A DNA stretch of 64,000 bases. Source: Propionivibrio dicarboxylicus. Its GTDB lineage: Bacteria > Pseudomonadota > Gammaproteobacteria > Burkholderiales > Rhodocyclaceae. Both the position numbers and the translations under genes were made by a program. Of this stretch, positions 27,793 through 36,746 are shown in pieces. The DNA lies in contig NZ_FNCY01000001.1 of assembly GCF_900099695.1 (NCBI RefSeq), forward strand, positions 1-64,000. The letters are read 5' to 3'. The notes under the pieces are model-generated. The model was not told where the DNA came from, did not search any database, and saw nothing but the letters and a program-made list of their open reading frames with translations. Within the stretch, counting starts at the first letter, position 1. Every line of letters begins with the position of its first letter.

Positions 27793-28425
27793 ATGAAGAA
27801 GACGAGAGGAAAGTTGCTGTCAATGAAAGCCGAATATTCACCGCGTCCCGCCTCCCGGTCGTCACGCGCCCACACACAGTCATCCCGGGAAAATCACGCC
27901 CCCCGTCGCCATGCCCCGGTCATGCGCGCGCTGCATTGGCTGGTCGCCGGCCTGATCATCGCGGCGCTGGTGATGAGCGCCTTCGTCATGCCCGGCATCC
28001 GCCACGATTCGCCGGAAAAAATCGACGCGCTGCGCCGCCACATGTCGGTCGGCCTGATCGTCCTGCTGCTCACCTTCGTCCGCATGGCGGCGCGCCGCCG
28101 TACCGAACGACCGGGTTTTCTCAGCAGCGGCATGGCCTGGGCCGACCGCCTCGCGCGTTATGTCCATCGCATTTTCGACCTGCTGATCCTCGCCATGATC
28201 GCCAGCGGCATCGGCATGGCCGCCTTCGGTGGCGTCTTCCCGGCCGTCTTCGGTTTGACCGGGACCTTGCCGGCGGGTTTTGACGCCTCGCTACTGCATG
28301 AAGTGCATCGCGCCATCGGCATCACGATCTTCGCCTTGCTCGCCCTGCACGTCGGCGGCGCCTTCTACCACCAGTTCATCCTGCGCGACGGCCTGATCGG
28401 CCGCATGGGCCTCGCCCGTCGCTGA
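27793..28425 (+). CDS. Cytochrome b561-family protein
   Basis: The protein has 210 aa and about four membrane helices. Haem-ligand histidines are visible: RALHWLVAG, RRHMSVG, LHEVHRAIG, ALHVGGAFYH. It is likely the electron acceptor or donor of the preceding polyferredoxin. The start ATG at 27793 is three bases after the ftrD stop; ATG at 27823 with GAGAGGA upstream is a real alternative and would remove a 10-residue charged extension. It is the last gene of the ftr operon; the next gene is convergent. Confidence 0.8.
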   Translation: MKKTRGKLLSMKAEYSPRPASRSSRAHTQSSRENHAPRRHAPVMRALHWLVAGLIIAALVMSAFVMPGIRHDSPEKIDALRRHMSVGLIVLLLTFVRMAARRRTERPGFLSSGMAWADRLARYVHRIFDLLILAMIASGIGMAAFGGVFPAVFGLTGTLPAGFDASLLHEVHRAIGITIFALLALHVGGAFYHQFILRDGLIGRMGLARR

Positions 28426-28434
28426 CGCAGCGAC

Positions 28435-29349
28435 TCAAGCGGCTGGCGGCACGGCGCCGGCCAGCGCCGCCTCGAGCATGTCGATGAAGGCACGCGTCTT
28501 GGCCGGCATCAAGCGCCGCCCCGGAAACACCGCCCAGGCCGGATGCGAGGGCAACTGCCAGTCGGGCAGGACACGGCGCAACTCCCCGCGGCGCACGGCC
28601 GGCAGCGCAAAATAGTCAGGCGCGGCAGCGATGCCCGCGCCCGCGCAGGCCAGGCGAATCAGCAATTCAGGCGAATTCGCCGTCGTCCGCCCCGGCGGCA
28701 CACCTTCCCAGCGCTGCTTGCCCCGCATCAGGATCCAGGGCACCGCCTCGCCGCGCCGGCCGAGCAACCGCAAGCCGTCATGCGCCAGCAAGTCCTCGGG
28801 CGAAGCCGGCTCGCCATGCTCGACGAGATAGCCCGGCGACGCATACAAGCCGGTCGAAAAAATCGCGATGCGTCGTGCTGCCAACAAGGCATCGTCGGGC
28901 AGATCGCCCATGCGCACGGCGATGTCGAAATTCTCGCCGAGCAGATCGACGCGGCGCGGCGACAGGTCGAGCACCAGCGACACCGCCGGATGCAGCGCGA
29001 TGAATGCCGCCAGCATGTCGGTCAGCAGCAGGTTGGCGAAATCGCTCGGCATCGACACGCGCAGACGTCCGCTCGGCCGCGCCTGCCGGTGCTCGCTGAG
29101 CGCCTGCACGGCGTCGACCTCGGCGGCAACCTGACGCGCATGCTCGAGCAATTGCTGGCCGAACTCGGTCAGCGTCAGGCGGCGTGTCGTGCGCAGCATC
29201 AGCCGCTCGCCGAGACGTTCTTCGAGCAAGGAAACACGACGCGACACCGTCGATTTGGGCAAGCCGATCCGCTCGGCCGCGCGACTGAAACTGCCCGCCT
29301 CGGCGACACGGAAGAAGATCAGCAGATCGTTGGCTTCATATTGTTCCAT
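28435..29349 (-). CDS. LysR-family transcriptional regulator
   Basis: The protein has 304 aa. The N-terminal winged helix begins ANDLLIFFRVAEAGSFSRAAERIGLPKSTVSRRVSLLEE and the LysR substrate domain follows (SLVLDLSPRRVDL, VRMGDLPDD). It is divergent from azoR. The start ATG (29349) lies inside a perfect 8-4-8 inverted repeat, which probably is its own operator. The regulator likely responds to a quinone, aromatic or electrophile that azoR and the pirin deal with. Confidence 0.88.
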   Translation of the reverse strand: MEQYEANDLLIFFRVAEAGSFSRAAERIGLPKSTVSRRVSLLEERLGERLMLRTTRRLTLTEFGQQLLEHARQVAAEVDAVQALSEHRQARPSGRLRVSMPSDFANLLLTDMLAAFIALHPAVSLVLDLSPRRVDLLGENFDIAVRMGDLPDDALLAARRIAIFSTGLYASPGYLVEHGEPASPEDLLAHDGLRLLGRRGEAVPWILMRGKQRWEGVPPGRTTANSPELLIRLACAGAGIAAAPDYFALPAVRRGELRRVLPDWQLPSHPAWAVFPGRRLMPAKTRAFIDMLEAALAGAVPPAA

Positions 29350-29360
29350 GGTTGGAACAA
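29341..29360. promoter_or_regulatory. Inverted-repeat operator covering the lysR start
   Basis: TTGTTCCA at 29341-29348 and TGGAACAA at 29353-29360 are perfect inverted copies separated by four bases. The repeat includes the T-N11-A type core of LysR sites and the lysR start codon (29349-29347). The gap to azoR is only 85 bases. Confidence 0.65.
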
Positions 29361-29444
29361 TGTTACCCGATTTGAGGACTTCTGCTTCTTTTTTGGCTGC
29401 AATAAAGTACGCCCATGCCATTCACCATCGCCAAGGAGAAAACC

Positions 29445-30041
29445 ATGAACATCCTGCAAATCAACGCCAGCGCCCGTACCGGTGCCAATTCCACCCGCGT
29501 CGCCGACAGCATCACCGCACGCCTGCAAGCGGCCAACCCGAACGCCACGCTGACGCTGCGCGACCTCGCCAGCGCGCCGATTCCCTTCCTCGACGAGACC
29601 GCCCTCGGCGCCCTGTTCACCCCGGCCGAACAGCGCTCGCGCGAACAGGCCGAACTGGTCGCCCGTTATGACGCCGAAATCGCCGCGGTGCAGGCGGCCG
29701 ACGTGCTCGTCCTCGGCGTGCCGATGTACAACCTCGGCGTCACGGTCCAGTTCAAGAGCTGGATCGACGCGATCGCCCGCGCCGGCGTCACCTTCCGCTA
29801 TACCGAAAAAGGTCCGGAAGGCCTGCTGACCGGCAAGAAAGTCTATGTCGCCCTCGCCCGCGGTGGCCGCTATCGCGACGGCGCTTTCGACACGCAGGTC
29901 CCGTACCTCAAGGTCGTCCTCGGTTTCCTCGGCATGAGCGACGTCGAATTCGTCTATGCCGAAGGCCTGAACATGGGCCCGGAAGCCGCCGAGCAGGGCT
30001 TTGCCGAAGCAGCTGCCGACCTCGCCGCCGTCCTCGCCTGA
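29445..30041 (+). CDS. azoR: FMN-dependent NADH:quinone/azo reductase
   Basis: A flavodoxin-fold protein of 198 aa. The start [12 protein letters not shown] matches the AzoR family phosphate-binding strand, followed by TLTLRDLAS, then [20 protein letters not shown], the FMN-contact region. AzoR reduces quinones and azo compounds by two electrons. The ATG at 29445 has AAGGAG 6 nt upstream; an in-frame ATG at 29415 lacks this. It is divergent from lysR and followed 50 bases later by a pirin gene. Confidence 0.9.
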   Translation: MNILQINASARTGANSTRVADSITARLQAANPNATLTLRDLASAPIPFLDETALGALFTPAEQRSREQAELVARYDAEIAAVQAADVLVLGVPMYNLGVTVQFKSWIDAIARAGVTFRYTEKGPEGLLTGKKVYVALARGGRYRDGAFDTQVPYLKVVLGFLGMSDVEFVYAEGLNMGPEAAEQGFAEAAADLAAVLA

Positions 30042-30091
30042 CCCAAGCCTTCGTCATGCGGGCGCCGAGCGGCGCCCGCCAAGGAGCCATC

Positions 30092-30976
30092 ATGACCCGC
30101 CCAAACAGCGTCCCCTCCGAAGCCGTCCAAGGTTCGCGCGGCGTCGAATCCCTCGTCGTCGGCAAAGCCACTTCGGATGGCGCCGGCGTCAAACTCACAC
30201 GCGTACTGACGCAATCGCTGCAGCGCCGGCTCGATCCTTTCCTCATGCTCGACGCCTTCGGCAGCGACCGTCCGGACGACTACATCGCCGGCTTCCCCGA
30301 CCATCCGCACCGGGGCTTCGAGACCGTCACCTACATGATCGCCGGCCGCATGCGCCACCGCGACAGCGCCGGCCATGAGGGGCTGCTCGAAAACGGCGGC
30401 GTGCAATGGATGACCGCCGGGCGCGGCATCATCCACTCGGAAATTCCGCAGCAGGAAGAGGGCCTCATGGAAGGCTTCCAGCTCTGGCTCAACCTGCCGG
30501 CGCGCGACAAGATGAGCGCCCCGTGGTATCGCGATTTCGCCGCTGCCGACCTGCCGCGCTTTTCGACCGCCGTCGGCGTCGATGTCACGGTCATTGCCGG
30601 CACCAGCCATGGCATCACCGGCGCGGTCACCCGCGAAGCAACGGCGCCGCTCTACCTCGACCTGCATTTGCCCGCCGGCAGCCGCTTCGCGCAAACGCTG
30701 CCACCCGGACACAACGCCTTCGTCTACGTCTATCGTGGCACTGTCGACATCGCCGGCACGGCGGTACCGGCACAACGCATGGCGATCCTCGACAACGCTG
30801 CCGACGCCGATGGCATTGTCATCAGCAGTGAAGCAGGTGCCCGTGCCCTGCTGATCGCCGGCGCGCCGCTACGTGAGCCGATCGTCCAGTACGGACCGTT
30901 CGTCATGACGAGTGAGCAGGAAATTTACCAGGCGCTCAACGACTACCGTGACGGCAGGCTTGGCATGCCGGCGTAA
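30092..30976 (+). CDS. Pirin family protein
   Basis: A 294-aa bicupin. The N-terminal cupin has iron-ligand positions in FPDHPHRGFETVTYMIAG, then HRDSAGHEG and GIIHSEIP, matching pirin His/His/His/Glu. Several pirins act as quercetin-type dioxygenases. AAGGAG 5 nt before ATG at 30092 supports the start. The pair azoR-pirin under a divergent lysR suggests aromatic or quinone stress handling. Confidence 0.87.
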   Translation: MTRPNSVPSEAVQGSRGVESLVVGKATSDGAGVKLTRVLTQSLQRRLDPFLMLDAFGSDRPDDYIAGFPDHPHRGFETVTYMIAGRMRHRDSAGHEGLLENGGVQWMTAGRGIIHSEIPQQEEGLMEGFQLWLNLPARDKMSAPWYRDFAAADLPRFSTAVGVDVTVIAGTSHGITGAVTREATAPLYLDLHLPAGSRFAQTLPPGHNAFVYVYRGTVDIAGTAVPAQRMAILDNAADADGIVISSEAGARALLIAGAPLREPIVQYGPFVMTSEQEIYQALNDYRDGRLGMPA

Positions 30977-31088
30977 GCGAAAGACATAGAAGAATCGAAA
31001 AGGGGCGACTTCGACAGAAGTCACTCGTCACCGCCTCGATTCAGAGCCGCACAGCCCGGTGTCGTCGTGGGTGGCAACTCACGACGAA

Positions 31089-31105
31089 TGGCACGTTAAA
31101 TGCAT
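31089..31105 (+). promoter_or_regulatory. Candidate sigma-54 (-24/-12) promoter of the Ser-rich gene
   Basis: TGGCACG, four bases, then ATGCAT. The GG (31090) and GC (31102) are exactly 12 bases apart, as sigma-54 requires, and only one core base (ATGCA for TTGCA) differs from consensus. The start of the 130-aa gene lies 151 bases downstream. Confidence 0.55.
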
Positions 31106-31255
31106 GGCATGGTACTGGCGTCGTGCGTCCCGTCACCTGTCTGGATCTCGGCAATTTCCGCCGATATTGCCAATGCAGCGACGGGTGCGCACGGCATGTC
31201 TTGCCGCTCGCCGGCAAAAGCGCCCTGCATTCAAATCGCGCAAAGGAACGTCGCC

Positions 31256-31648
31256 ATGACCGTCAGCAACACCGCCTCCGTCTCCGCAACGATCAACTCA
31301 CTGCTCTCCGGCAGCAGCACGAGCACCTCAAACACCTCCGGTACCTACAGCCAGCTCAAGACGGCGCTGAACGAGGCCATCGCCGCCGGTAGCGGCAGCG
31401 CCCTGCCGCTCTATCAAAGCCTCGTCACCCTGAGCAAGAGCGAAAGCAGCAGCGACAGCTCCGCATCGCAGACCTACAACGCCAAGGGCTTGCTGACGTC
31501 GCTCAAATTGGCGACCAATCTCAGCGATCCCCTGCTGCAAACAGAGGACAGCAGCCAAACGACGGGACTGCTGGGCAACAGCAGCACGAGCGGTTCGTCG
31601 CTGAGCGCGCTGTACGCCGCCATCGGCGCGGCTGGCAGCGACAGCTGA
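31256..31648 (+). CDS. Ser-rich small protein of unknown function
   Basis: The protein has 130 aa, extremely rich in Ser, Thr, Gly and Ala (for example GSSTSTSNTSG and GNSSTSGSSL) with two more regular helical pieces (SQLKTALNEAIAAG and KGLLTSLKLATN). No family is recognised. No signal peptide. AAAGGA 8 nt before ATG (31256) fixes the start. It stands alone; upstream is a candidate sigma-54 promoter and downstream a cupin gene. A filament-like or low-complexity secreted/scaffold protein is possible but not supported beyond composition. Confidence 0.6.
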   Translation: MTVSNTASVSATINSLLSGSSTSTSNTSGTYSQLKTALNEAIAAGSGSALPLYQSLVTLSKSESSSDSSASQTYNAKGLLTSLKLATNLSDPLLQTEDSSQTTGLLGNSSTSGSSLSALYAAIGAAGSDS

Positions 31649-31781
31649 ACGGACGCGGCCCCTCGGCGTACCGTATGAAATTGGATTGACAGCGGCGCCG
31701 CCGATCTGGGAAAGTGAGCGCCAATCGTCAGGCTCATGCCTAGCGCATAACGCCCCGCTCCTCAAAGTAAGGGACATGCCC

Positions 31782-32222
31782 ATGAAGCGCTCCGCCGTTC
31801 TCCTGTTTCTGGCAACAACATTGACCGCAAGCCCGATGATGGCGCAGACGTCCGCGCCGCAGCCGGTCCTCCCCGAGGCGCTGCGCTGGTTCAGCCCGCC
31901 CAACAATCCGCTCGTTCGCGGCGCCTGGATGCTCGGCGCCGAGCAGGACGCCGGCGCTTATGTCTTTCGCGTGGCGCTGGCAAAGAACGCAAAACTCCCG
32001 GTGCATACCCATCCCGACACCCGCCACACGACGGTACTGAGCGGGACGCTCTACGTCGGCTTCGGCGACGTCTTCGACGAATCCCAGATGACCGCGGTTC
32101 CGGCCGGCGGACTCTACGTCGCCCCGGCCAACGTCGCGCATTATCTTTGGGCAAAAGACGGCGAAGTCAGCTACCAGGAAGTCGGTGTCGGGCCGACCGC
32201 CACCGTCCCGCTCGCGCGCTAA
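31782..32222 (+). CDS. Exported cupin-domain protein
   Basis: A 146-aa protein with a signal peptide (about residues 1-22, VLLFLATTLTASPMMAQ). A single cupin barrel has metal ligands in HTHPDTRHTTVLSGTL and AHYLWA. The ATG at 31782 is chosen because TAAGGG lies 8 nt upstream; ATG at 31776 is too near to it. It is followed 26 bases later by another cupin gene. Substrate unknown; family members bind small hydrophobic molecules or metals in the periplasm. Confidence 0.8.
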   Translation: MKRSAVLLFLATTLTASPMMAQTSAPQPVLPEALRWFSPPNNPLVRGAWMLGAEQDAGAYVFRVALAKNAKLPVHTHPDTRHTTVLSGTLYVGFGDVFDESQMTAVPAGGLYVAPANVAHYLWAKDGEVSYQEVGVGPTATVPLAR

Positions 32223-32248
32223 GGACGGACACTCCCTCGCGCCGCGCC

Positions 32249-32569
32249 ATGCACCCCGGCAACCTTTTTCGCGACGATCAGCCGCCTTCAAGCGGCGAAC
32301 GCTTCGACACCCTGCTCGCCCACCGCAATCTGCTCGTCGAACGCATTGTCAGCTCGGCCGACATCGTGCCCGGCGACTATCTGCAGGAGCAGGACGAATG
32401 GGTCGTACTGCTGCGCGGCTCGGCGACGCTTGTCGTCGACGGTGAAGAAGTACGACTGGCGACGGGCGATTACCTGTTCCTGCCCGCCCGCACCCCACAC
32501 TCGGTGACACAGACCTCCGCCGGCGCCCTCTGGCTGGCAATTCACCTGCGTCCAGAAGTCCCGGCGTAA
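32249..32569 (+). CDS. Cupin-domain protein (cytoplasmic)
   Basis: The protein has 106 aa, a short cupin with GDYLQEQDEWVVLLRGSATL and RTPHSVTQTSAGALWLAIHL. It has no signal peptide. The histidine pair of many cupins is partly replaced (DEWVVLL in place of the usual HxH), so metal binding is uncertain. It may be co-transcribed with the exported cupin. It ends 46 bases before the convergent truncated permease. Confidence 0.78.
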   Translation: MHPGNLFRDDQPPSSGERFDTLLAHRNLLVERIVSSADIVPGDYLQEQDEWVVLLRGSATLVVDGEEVRLATGDYLFLPARTPHSVTQTSAGALWLAIHLRPEVPA

Positions 32570-32615
32570 GTCTCAGCCCAAACGCCCCTGCCGCCGAAGA
32601 GAGCGCCCAGTCACT

Positions 32616-33299
32616 TCACTTTGACCCGCGGAAACCCCTGCCCGGTGGCGACACAAACGGGTACGAGGTTTCGGCAATCACTTCGTATTGGCTGGCGAAC
32701 TTGGTCGCCCAAAGATAGCCGGCAATCGTCACCGGAATCGCCACGATCAAGCCGACGAGAATCACCATACCGAGATCCGCGTGCAGGTTGTTCGCCGCTG
32801 CAATCGGCCCGGGTGTCGGCAGCACCAGCGTGTGCGTCGCATACAAACCCGTCGACAGCGCCGTCGCCATGACGGCCATGGACACGCCTGATTTCTTCGA
32901 CAAGGATTTGTTCAAGGCCGAGAGAATGACAAAGCCCGAATCGCAGAAAACTGGGATGGAGGTAATGTAGCCGATGATGCTCATGGCCAGCGCCGGATGC
33001 TTCGCCCCGACCCATTTGAGCACTGTCTCCGCCATCGTCAACGCAGCGCCGGTCTGCTCGAGAAAGACACCGATGATCGTGCCGGCGATAATGACAATGC
33101 CGATTCGCTCGACCGTGCCGCCGAAGCCTTTCATGATGGTCCTGGTCACATCGATCGGATTCATTCCGGCGGCGAATCCGACAAAGAAAGACGCCGCCAG
33201 CAGTGCCAGGAAGGCATGCACTTTGAACCGGGAAATCAACACCACAATCATGACGATTGCAACGGCGAGTATAACGAGCAACATCGGTCCCGGTACCAT
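32616..33299 (-). pseudogene. Truncated GntP-family gluconate/organic acid permease
   Basis: Intact GntP-family permeases have about 440-460 aa; this frame has 227 aa. The first about 210 residues look intact (MVPGPMLLVILAV, FGGTVERIGIVIIAGTIIG, SIPVFCDSGFVIL, HTLVLPTPGPIAAA). The frame then runs into a non-homologous tail of about 20 residues and stops. The remaining C-terminal half is nowhere in the next 50 bases, where a cupin gene ends. This indicates a deletion. Ribosome site GGGGGG before ATG at 33299 is still present, as is a palindromic operator upstream. Confidence 0.75.
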
Positions 33300-33492
33300 G
33301 ACTCTATCCCCCCAAGATGTTAGCCACCAATAAAGAACACTTTTCCTCAAGCTTGACGATCTGGCACACGCGTGCCGAAACCAACCCCAAGCGCAGCGCC
33401 GTGCGCCCGTCGAGCGCGTGCCCGATGCTACCCGAATACACCCCGAAACGATGACCAGGCGCCTGCGCTTCGGCTCTGAACGGCGGCAGATG

Positions 33493-33532
33493 GTCTCATA
33501 CTGCGAATGATATAGATGAGACATCTTATATA
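33493..33532. promoter_or_regulatory. Palindromic operator-like sequence upstream of truncated gntP
   Basis: AGATG at 33514-33518 and CATCT at 33522-33526 form a 5-3-5 palindrome that extends with AT-rich arms to about 33532. A second copy of its ATGAGAC core lies inverted at 33493-33499 (GTCTCAT). This is typical for a FadR/GntR-type regulator site; no such regulator lies in the window. Confidence 0.45.
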
Positions 33533-33620
33533 AAGGCGAGGCCATTGCAGACAAATGTCATAGACAGCGGGAGATCACCGGTGACCGCCAGGCAAGAACG
33601 CATCGACCAGCGCTAGCGCA

Positions 33621-33661
33621 AAAAGGGAAGGCGCGGTCTCACTACTGTGAGACCGCGCCTT
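33621..33661 (-). terminator. Rho-independent terminator of the AGCS symporter gene
   Basis: A perfect 15-bp stem: 33628-33642 pairs with 33647-33661, four-base loop. On the minus strand it is followed by CCC and a T-run. It lies 30 bases after the stop codon of the AGCS gene. Confidence 0.9.
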
Positions 33662-33690
33662 CTGCGACTTCCCGAGACAATGCTGTTGGA

Positions 33691-35247
33691 CTAGGCGACC
33701 TCTACCGCAGCGCGCTTCATCCCATCCGGATCTTCATCTTCGTCGCGCACTGATTCGGAGGCTTCGAGCGCTGCCAGCTCTTTGGCATAGTGTTCCTGAA
33801 CGATACTGTCCCATAATTCGGCACCTTCGATGCCACAACGCGAGGGCACAAACACCGGATCCAGGCCGAGCTTTCGCTGCTGTTCATAGTCCCGCAGGGT
33901 GGCAATACCGGGCTTCGCCAGCAGGACGATGACGACGATGTTGAACCACGCCATCGCGCCAACCGCAGCCGAGCCGAAATTCCATACGACGTCCACCGAG
34001 CTGATCGCGCCGACAAAGGTTGCAAAGATCACGGCAATCCGCGTCAGCAAAATCCCATAGCGATAGCCCGCTCCGGTCGTATTCCGTTTGAATAGATAGG
34101 CAATACTGGAGTCGGAATAGAAGGCATAGGCTAATACCGTCGTGAAGGTGAAGAAAAACAGCGCAATGGCAACAAAGATCCCACCAAAACCGGGCAGCAC
34201 AGATTCAACGGCCTCCTGCGTAAAGTTGGACTTTTCGATGCCGGGCAAGAACTGCATCAACAACCCACCCTGCTTGGCCGGATCCGCTACATTGAACGCG
34301 TTCGTGGACAGGATCATGACTGCCGTTGCCGTGCAGACGAACAAGGTATCGACGTACACCGAAAATGCCTGAACCAGTCCTTGCTTGGCCGGGTGTGAAA
34401 CTTCCGCCGCACCCGAGGCCTGGGCGCCAGTCCCCTGGCCGGCTTCGTTCGAAAAGATGCCGCGCTTGACGCCCCACTGGATGGCCAGGCCGAAGACGGC
34501 ACCATAAGCCGCGTTGGCATTGAAGGCACAGGAAAATATCAGCGCGAGGATTTCTCCGATACGGTCGGCGTGAACAAAGAGAATAATCGTGGCCAGTAAG
34601 ATGTAAGCGATGGCCATGAACGGCACGACCATCTCAGCCGTCTTCGCGATGCGCCGCCCGCCGCCCAGGACGACATACGCCACGGCAACCGTGTAGAGGA
34701 TTCCGGAAATCAACGGAGACAGGGACAACGAGTGCGCCGCCGCCTGGCCGAACGCATTCGATTGAATGCCCGGCAAGGCAAGTCCGCAACCGAATACGGT
34801 TAGCACTGCGAAGGCAATGCCCAAGGGCCGGCTCTTCAGGCCCTTCTCCATGTAGTACGCCGGACCACCCCGATATTCGCCGTTAACGCGCTCCTTCCAA
34901 ACCTGAGAGAGCGCCGATTCGATATAAGCCGAACCGGCCCCGAGAAAGGCGATCGCCCACATCCAGAATACGGCCCCGGGACCGCCAAAAAATATCGCCG
35001 AGGCAACGCCCGTAATATTGCCGGTCCCGACACGTCCGCCGAGCGCCATCGCGAATCCCTGGAATGACGAAACTCCGGAAGCGGACGATTTGCCACTGAA
35101 CAACTGGCCAACCATATCCCGGATCAGTCGGATCTGCGGGAAGCGCATCCGCAACGAAAAGTAGACGCCAGCCAACAAACACCCATAGACCATGACCTGA
35201 CTCCAGAAGAAGTCATCCACGGCTGCCGACATAGAAAGCAAGTTCAT
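33691..35247 (-). CDS. Alanine/glycine:cation symporter (AGCS family)
   Basis: The protein has 518 aa and about 11 membrane helices. Family features are GGRVGTGNITGVASAI (the sodium/amino acid site), GGPGAVFWMWAIAFLGAG and RGGPAYYMEKGL, then SNEAGQGTGAQASG. Such carriers take up alanine or glycine with sodium. GGGAG 5 nt before ATG at 35247 supports the start. The C-terminus carries an acidic tail (about residues 490-518). The gene stands alone with its own terminator; base composition looks somewhat lower in GC than its neighbours. Confidence 0.88.
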   Translation of the reverse strand: MNLLSMSAAVDDFFWSQVMVYGCLLAGVYFSLRMRFPQIRLIRDMVGQLFSGKSSASGVSSFQGFAMALGGRVGTGNITGVASAIFFGGPGAVFWMWAIAFLGAGSAYIESALSQVWKERVNGEYRGGPAYYMEKGLKSRPLGIAFAVLTVFGCGLALPGIQSNAFGQAAAHSLSLSPLISGILYTVAVAYVVLGGGRRIAKTAEMVVPFMAIAYILLATIILFVHADRIGEILALIFSCAFNANAAYGAVFGLAIQWGVKRGIFSNEAGQGTGAQASGAAEVSHPAKQGLVQAFSVYVDTLFVCTATAVMILSTNAFNVADPAKQGGLLMQFLPGIEKSNFTQEAVESVLPGFGGIFVAIALFFFTFTTVLAYAFYSDSSIAYLFKRNTTGAGYRYGILLTRIAVIFATFVGAISSVDVVWNFGSAAVGAMAWFNIVVIVLLAKPGIATLRDYEQQRKLGLDPVFVPSRCGIEGAELWDSIVQEHYAKELAALEASESVRDEDEDPDGMKRAAVEVA

Positions 35248-35441
35248 ACTTCTCCCGCTTGATGAGTAGTTAGAGTAGCAATGATCGAGGATGCCATTGT
35301 CAGACGACCGCTGGCGCCGACTCCCTTTTCGCCGCGCAAGTGAAAGTCATAAGGAAAAACCATCCTTGACCTCGACAATTTCGGAAATACAGGATATCAG
35401 CATGTCATCAACCGCAGGGAAAATCATCGAAATCAGGCAAG

Positions 35442-35466
35442 AAAAAACCCCGACATAGGCCGGGGT
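35442..35466 (-). terminator. Rho-independent terminator of amt
   Basis: On the minus strand a six-bp stem ACCCCG / CGGGGT (35461-35466 with 35447-35452) is followed by a run of T (A at 35442-35447). It lies 47 bases after the amt stop codon. Confidence 0.85.
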
Positions 35467-35512
35467 CTTCGTCTTCATACGGTCAGCGCAGCTCGCTGAC
35501 CAGGCACCATGA

Positions 35513-36715
35513 TCACCAGTTCGGTTCGCGCTCCGGCGTCGCCGTGATCTTGTGGATCGACAGGTCGGCGCCGTCGAATTCTTCCTCGCGATCGAGCCGC
35601 AGTCCCAGGGTCGCCTTGAGCGAACCATAGACGATGGTACTGCCGATCAGCGCGACGCCGATCGCCATTACCGTCATGATCACTTGCGCCACCAGCGACA
35701 CGCCGCCGGCACCGCCCAAGGCCGGCTGACCGAAGATGCCGGCAGCGATGCCGCCCCAGGCGCCGCACAGGCCGTGCAGGGGCCAGACACCGAGCACATC
35801 GTCGATCTTCCAGCGGTTCTGCGTCAGCGTGAACATCACGACGAACAACGCACCGGCAACACCACCGACCGCCAAGGCGCCAATCGGGTGCATGACATCG
35901 GAACCGGCACACACTGCCACCAGGCCGGCCAGCGGACCGTTATGCACGAAGCCCGGGTCGTTCTTGCCGAGGATCAACGCCACGAGCGTGCCGCCCACCA
36001 TCGCCATCAAGGAATTCAAGGCGACGAGACCGGAAATCTTGTCGAGCGTTTGCGCACTCATCACGTTGAAGCCGAACCAGCCGACGGTCAGGATCCAGGC
36101 GCCGAGTGCCAGAAACGGGATCGATGACGGCGGGTGCGCGGCGATGGCGCCGCTCTTGGCATAACGGCCGGAACGCGCGCCCAGCAGGATGACGGCCGGC
36201 AGTGCGATCCATCCGCCCATGGCATGCACGACGACGGAACCGGCGAAGTCATGAAACTCCTGGCCGAAGCTCGCCTTCAGCCAGGCCTGGATGCCGTAGG
36301 CCTGATTCCAGGCAATGCCCTCGAAGAACGGATAGATCAACCCAACGATGACGAAGGTGGCGATCAGCTGCGGGTTGAACTTGGCCCGCTCGGCGACCCC
36401 ACCCGAAATGATGGCCGGAATCGCCGCCGCGAAGGTAAGCAGGAAGAAGAAGCGCGTCAGCTCAAATCCGTTCTGCTGCATCAGGACTTCGGCGCCGGAG
36501 AAAAAATTGACGCCGTACGCCACCGAAAAGCCGATGAAGAAGTAAGCGATCGTCGATACCGAGAAATCGACCAGAATCTTCACCAGGGCGTTCACCTGGT
36601 TCTTTTTGCGCACCGTGCCGAGTTCGAGAAAGGCGAACCCCGAATGCATGGCTAGCACCATGATGCCGCCGAGCAAGATGAAAAGTACGTCGCTGCCTGT
36701 TTTCGCCGCTTCCAT
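35513..36715 (-). CDS. amtB: Ammonium transporter (Amt family)
   Basis: The protein has 400 aa and 11 membrane helices. The twin histidines of the pore are in FAGSVVVHAMGG and WPLHGLCGAWGG; the phenylalanine gate segment and the signature GGVAERAKFN are present. It conducts ammonium or ammonia into the cell. No glnK gene is adjacent, which is unusual, so PII regulation would need a gene elsewhere. The C-terminal tail is short. Upstream lies a sigma-54 promoter with an NtrC-like site, the standard arrangement for nitrogen-limited expression. Confidence 0.94.
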   Translation of the reverse strand: MEAAKTGSDVLFILLGGIMVLAMHSGFAFLELGTVRKKNQVNALVKILVDFSVSTIAYFFIGFSVAYGVNFFSGAEVLMQQNGFELTRFFFLLTFAAAIPAIISGGVAERAKFNPQLIATFVIVGLIYPFFEGIAWNQAYGIQAWLKASFGQEFHDFAGSVVVHAMGGWIALPAVILLGARSGRYAKSGAIAAHPPSSIPFLALGAWILTVGWFGFNVMSAQTLDKISGLVALNSLMAMVGGTLVALILGKNDPGFVHNGPLAGLVAVCAGSDVMHPIGALAVGGVAGALFVVMFTLTQNRWKIDDVLGVWPLHGLCGAWGGIAAGIFGQPALGGAGGVSLVAQVIMTVMAIGVALIGSTIVYGSLKATLGLRLDREEEFDGADLSIHKITATPEREPNW

Positions 36716-36746
36716 GCCACCTCCCGTTAATCAGAGGGGCCAATCG

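Larger units (their letters stand above)
33300..33690. other. Gene-free spacer upstream of the truncated permease
   Basis: About 390 bases with AT-richer parts and no gene. It holds a palindromic operator-like sequence near 33514, and near its far end a strong terminator that belongs to the neighbouring AGCS symporter gene. Both are entered separately. The middle part has no recognisable features. Confidence 0.5.

Noticed and set aside
33363-33378. Sigma-54-like TGGCAC...TGCC near the truncated permease
   Set aside because: The GG and GC elements are 11 and not 12 bases apart, which sigma-54 does not accept.
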